From positions 1 through 64,000 of the forward strand of contig NZ_WNLA01000025.1 in assembly GCF_009720865.1 (NCBI RefSeq): a DNA stretch of 64,000 nucleotides, given 5' to 3'. The notes beneath the pieces are model-generated. The model saw only the letters and a list, made by a program, of their open reading frames with translations, was not told where the DNA came from and ran no database searches. Below, piece after piece: positions 61,757 through 64,000 of the stretch (positions are counted from its first letter, which is position 1; each line of letters begins with the position of its first letter). The DNA comes from Pseudoduganella ginsengisoli (GTDB lineage Bacteria > Pseudomonadota > Gammaproteobacteria > Burkholderiales > Burkholderiaceae_D). The position numbers were made by a program, and so were the translations under genes.

Positions 61757-63274
61757 TCAGTTATCCAGCGTCTTCAATTCACGCCGCATGATCTTGCCGC
61801 TGCTGGTCTTCGGCAAGTCCGCCACGAATTGCACGCTGCGCGGCACCTTGTACGCAGCCAGGTGTTCGCGGCAATACGCCAAAATGTCGTCCGCCGAGGC
61901 CGTCGCGCCCGGTTTCAGCACCACATAGGCTTTTGCCACTTCCCCTTTGAGGTCATCCTGTTTTGGCCCCACACCCACCATGGCGACTGCCGGATGGCCG
62001 GAGACGACGCGCTCCAGCTCGGCCGGATAGACGTTGAAGCCGCCCGTGATGATCAAGTCTTTCTTGCGGTCGACAATATAAATGTAGCCCGCCTCATCCA
62101 TCTTGCCCAGGTCGCCCGTGTGCAGCCAGCCATCGGGTTCAATGGTGTCGCGCGTAGCCTTTTCATTGCCGTAATAGCCCTGCATGACCATCGAGCCGCG
62201 CGCCATCAATTCGCCCACTTCACCGGGCGGCAGGGTTTTCGAGGCATCTTCGGGATCGGCAATGCGGAACGTCATGCCGGGTTCGCCCAGGCCGATGGAA
62301 CCGTGGCGGTTTTCGCCATAGAACGGGTTGGTGGTGGCCACGCCGCCCAGTTCCGTCATGCCCCACACTTCCAGCATCGGGCAGCCGAACGCTTCTTCCA
62401 CGGCGCGCGCTTTTGCCACCGGCATGGTCTGGCCGCCCACGGCGCAGCGCTTCAGCGATGACACATCGTACTTGTGCAAATCCGGGTAAGCCAGCAGGTA
62501 CATATACATCGTGGGCACGCCGTCGAGAATCGTGGCTTTGTGCGTCTGCACGGCGTTCAGCACTTCTTCTTCATTGAATTTCTGGATGATCACCAACGTC
62601 ATGCCATACATGATGGCGCCATTCAACGTTACGTTGCCATACACGTGCGAGCAGGGCAGGGCGGTGACGCCCGTGTCGTGTTCGGTGCGCACGTGCATCA
62701 GCGCCATGCCGGCGGCCGACGACAGAATGGCGCGGTGGCTCAGCATCGCGCCTTTCGGGTGGCCTGTGGTGCCGGACGTATACGCAATGGTGGACAGCGC
62801 ATCCGGATCGGCCGCAACGGGCTTGAAGGGCGCTGTGTTGTCCAGCAAGGTTTCAAAACGCTGCGTGCCCGGCAATCCGGCGCCGCCAAACAGCACAATA
62901 TGTTCGATCGGGCATTTTTCACGCACGGACAGCAGTGCTTCCCCCTTGTCGAACGACGCCAGCACGATGCGCGAACCGGAATCGTTGGCCACATACGCCA
63001 CTTCTTCCGCCGTCAGCATCACGTTGATGGGAATGGCGACCGCACCTACCTGGTGGATTGCGTAATACGACACCACCCATTCCCATCGGTTGACGGAATA
63101 CAGCGTGACTTTGTCGCCGGGCCCCACGCCCAGCGCTTGCAAGCCGGCTGCCAGCCGGCTCACCAGTTGGTCCAGTTCCGCGAACGACAGCGAGCGGTCC
63201 TTGAAAACCAGCGCCGTCTTTGTACCAAAACGTTTCGCTGCCGCTGGCAAGATGCTACCGAGGGTCCATTCCAT
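61757..63274 (-). CDS. AMP-dependent acyl-CoA synthetase/ligase
   Basis: Activates a carboxylic acid, probably a fatty or aromatic acid, to its CoA thioester through an acyl-AMP. The 505-residue protein has TIAYTSGTTGHPKGAML (about 165-180), EVWGMTELGG, GWLHTGDLGKMDEAGYI (Asp of the A5-A7 core), KDLIITGGFNVYPAELE and the final KTSSGKIMRREL with the catalytic Lys. The substrate cannot be told. It is a single gene with a free-standing upstream region. Confidence 0.92.
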   Translation of the reverse strand: MEWTLGSILPAAAKRFGTKTALVFKDRSLSFAELDQLVSRLAAGLQALGVGPGDKVTLYSVNRWEWVVSYYAIHQVGAVAIPINVMLTAEEVAYVANDSGSRIVLASFDKGEALLSVREKCPIEHIVLFGGAGLPGTQRFETLLDNTAPFKPVAADPDALSTIAYTSGTTGHPKGAMLSHRAILSSAAGMALMHVRTEHDTGVTALPCSHVYGNVTLNGAIMYGMTLVIIQKFNEEEVLNAVQTHKATILDGVPTMYMYLLAYPDLHKYDVSSLKRCAVGGQTMPVAKARAVEEAFGCPMLEVWGMTELGGVATTNPFYGENRHGSIGLGEPGMTFRIADPEDASKTLPPGEVGELMARGSMVMQGYYGNEKATRDTIEPDGWLHTGDLGKMDEAGYIYIVDRKKDLIITGGFNVYPAELERVVSGHPAVAMVGVGPKQDDLKGEVAKAYVVLKPGATASADDILAYCREHLAAYKVPRSVQFVADLPKTSSGKIMRRELKTLDN

Positions 63275-63529
63275 GCGTGTCTCCTGGTTATCAAAAAATC
63301 CAGTTTACAGCATAGAAATCGCATTTTTCTGTGTCAAATCAATAATTTATGGCTTTTATTGTGGTAGTTAGTAGCAGATTATTCCAACAGGAAATGGCTT
63401 GTAACGTTAAGTATCAAAGTGCGCCGCAGCATGGAATGCAAGTGACTGCCGAAAAGTGTCCTGATATCATCGGCGGCTCTTCACACCGCTCATACAGCCG
63501 TGTGCCCTTGTCTTTTACCGAAAGATAAA

Positions 63530-64000
63530 ATGTCCCGTCCCAATCTGCTCATCCTGGCAGCCGCTGCCGGCTTTGCCCTGACTCCCGTTGCCTTTGCCGC
63601 CCAAACCACTGCCGCTGCCGCGTCTGTTCAAAGCGCGGCGTCGCCAGCCGCGAATTTGGCAAATAATCCGTTCGCGCAACCAAGTCCGCTGCCTTTCCAC
63701 TATCCGCAGTTTGACTTGATCAAGGATGAGCACTTCGCTCCTGCTTACGCCGAAGGCATGGCGCAAAACCTGAAGGAAATCGACGCGATTGCCAATAACA
63801 AGAAGCCGGCCACGTTCGACAACACCATTGTTGCCATGGAGCGCTCCGGCCAGTTGCTGGCCCGCGTATCGACCACGTTCAGCAACCTGCAGGGCGCGAA
63901 TACCAACGACAAGCTGGACGAGATCGACCGCGACATGTCGCCAAAGCTGGCGGCCCATAGTGATGCGATTTATTTGAACGGCAAACTGTATGCGCGCGTG
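63530..64000 (+). CDS. dcp: M3-family peptidase (Dcp-like), N-terminal part
   Basis: From ATG 63530 there are 157 codons before the window ends. The protein has a signal peptide (MSRPNLLILAAAAGFALTPV, cleavage near AFAA). It continues NPFAQPSPLPFHYPQFDLIK, FAPAYAEGMAQNLKEIDAIA and TFDNTIVAMERSGQLLARVS, the opening of peptidyl-dipeptidase Dcp and related oligopeptidases. The zinc site lies beyond the window, so the assignment rests on the N-terminal region. A signal peptide suggests a periplasmic location. Confidence 0.82.
   Translation, partial: MSRPNLLILAAAAGFALTPVAFAAQTTAAAASVQSAASPAANLANNPFAQPSPLPFHYPQFDLIKDEHFAPAYAEGMAQNLKEIDAIANNKKPATFDNTIVAMERSGQLLARVSTTFSNLQGANTNDKLDEIDRDMSPKLAAHSDAIYLNGKLYARV

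Noticed and set aside
1..64000. tRNA or rRNA genes
   Set aside because: No cloverleaf-like arms with the TTC-type loop and no rRNA-like conserved stretches were noticed; a covariance-model scan would settle it.

Overview
The window is GC-rich bacterial chromosome. Gene order and protein character point to a betaproteobacterium of the Burkholderiales, most likely family Oxalobacteraceae (Massilia/Duganella/Janthinobacterium-like). The main support is the run mlaFEDACB - ABC exporter - bolA - murA - hisGD..CBHAFIE - HIT - tatABC, followed by hemE-priA. The family assignment is inference from gene order and protein wording; no database was searched.

Layout. (1) 1-9179: the 3' part of a giant surface/secreted adhesin-like gene with a Pro-Thr-Ala stalk, four ~1.2-kb tandem modules and C-terminal RTX repeats. 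(2) 9508-13557: the Mla outer-membrane lipid-asymmetry operon. (3) 13738-15407: a two-gene ABC exporter, then bolA and murA. (4) 16990-24886: a complete histidine operon with short-form hisG, interrupted between hisD and hisC by a beta-class DNA methyltransferase gene; a HIT protein and tatABC follow. (5) 27063-37005: minus-strand genes (DUF885 protein, small PH-like membrane protein, very large SNF2 helicase, S9 peptidase), with a TnpB-only IS200/IS605-type element inserted between the last two. (6) 37119-45903: hemE, a 740-bp gene-free region rich in DnaA boxes, priA, an ArgP/IciA-type regulator, a degenerate HD-GYP protein, an SRPBCC/DUF1857 protein and rep helicase. (7) 45959-55669: five tandem, mostly overlapping receptor-cyclase paralogues (7TM-DISM sensor plus class III cyclase) coupled to a transglutaminase-like gene. 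(8) 55654-64000: LysR regulator, metallo-beta-lactamase-fold protein, slyX, GMC oxidoreductase, NnrU-like protein, a 49-residue ORF, M48 protease, TMEM175-like channel, acyl-CoA ligase and the start of an M3 peptidase.

How they fit together. The first third is mostly core envelope and biosynthetic biology: lipid trafficking, peptidoglycan precursor synthesis, histidine synthesis and protein export. The replication theme around 38-46 kb (DnaA boxes, priA, argP/iciA homologue, rep) is notable. The most unusual part is the cyclase array. Three copies keep all visible catalytic residues. The first copy has three substitutions and a truncated catalytic domain, and the second has no cyclase domain at all, so the locus looks like a family of sensors that could share or titrate cyclase subunits.

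Other points worth attention are a palindromic dispersed repeat translated as the N-terminus of the DNA methyltransferase, a TnpB whose canonical RuvC-II glutamate position is glycine, and several lineage-type palindromic repeats acting as spacers or terminators. No tRNA, rRNA or CRISPR array was seen.
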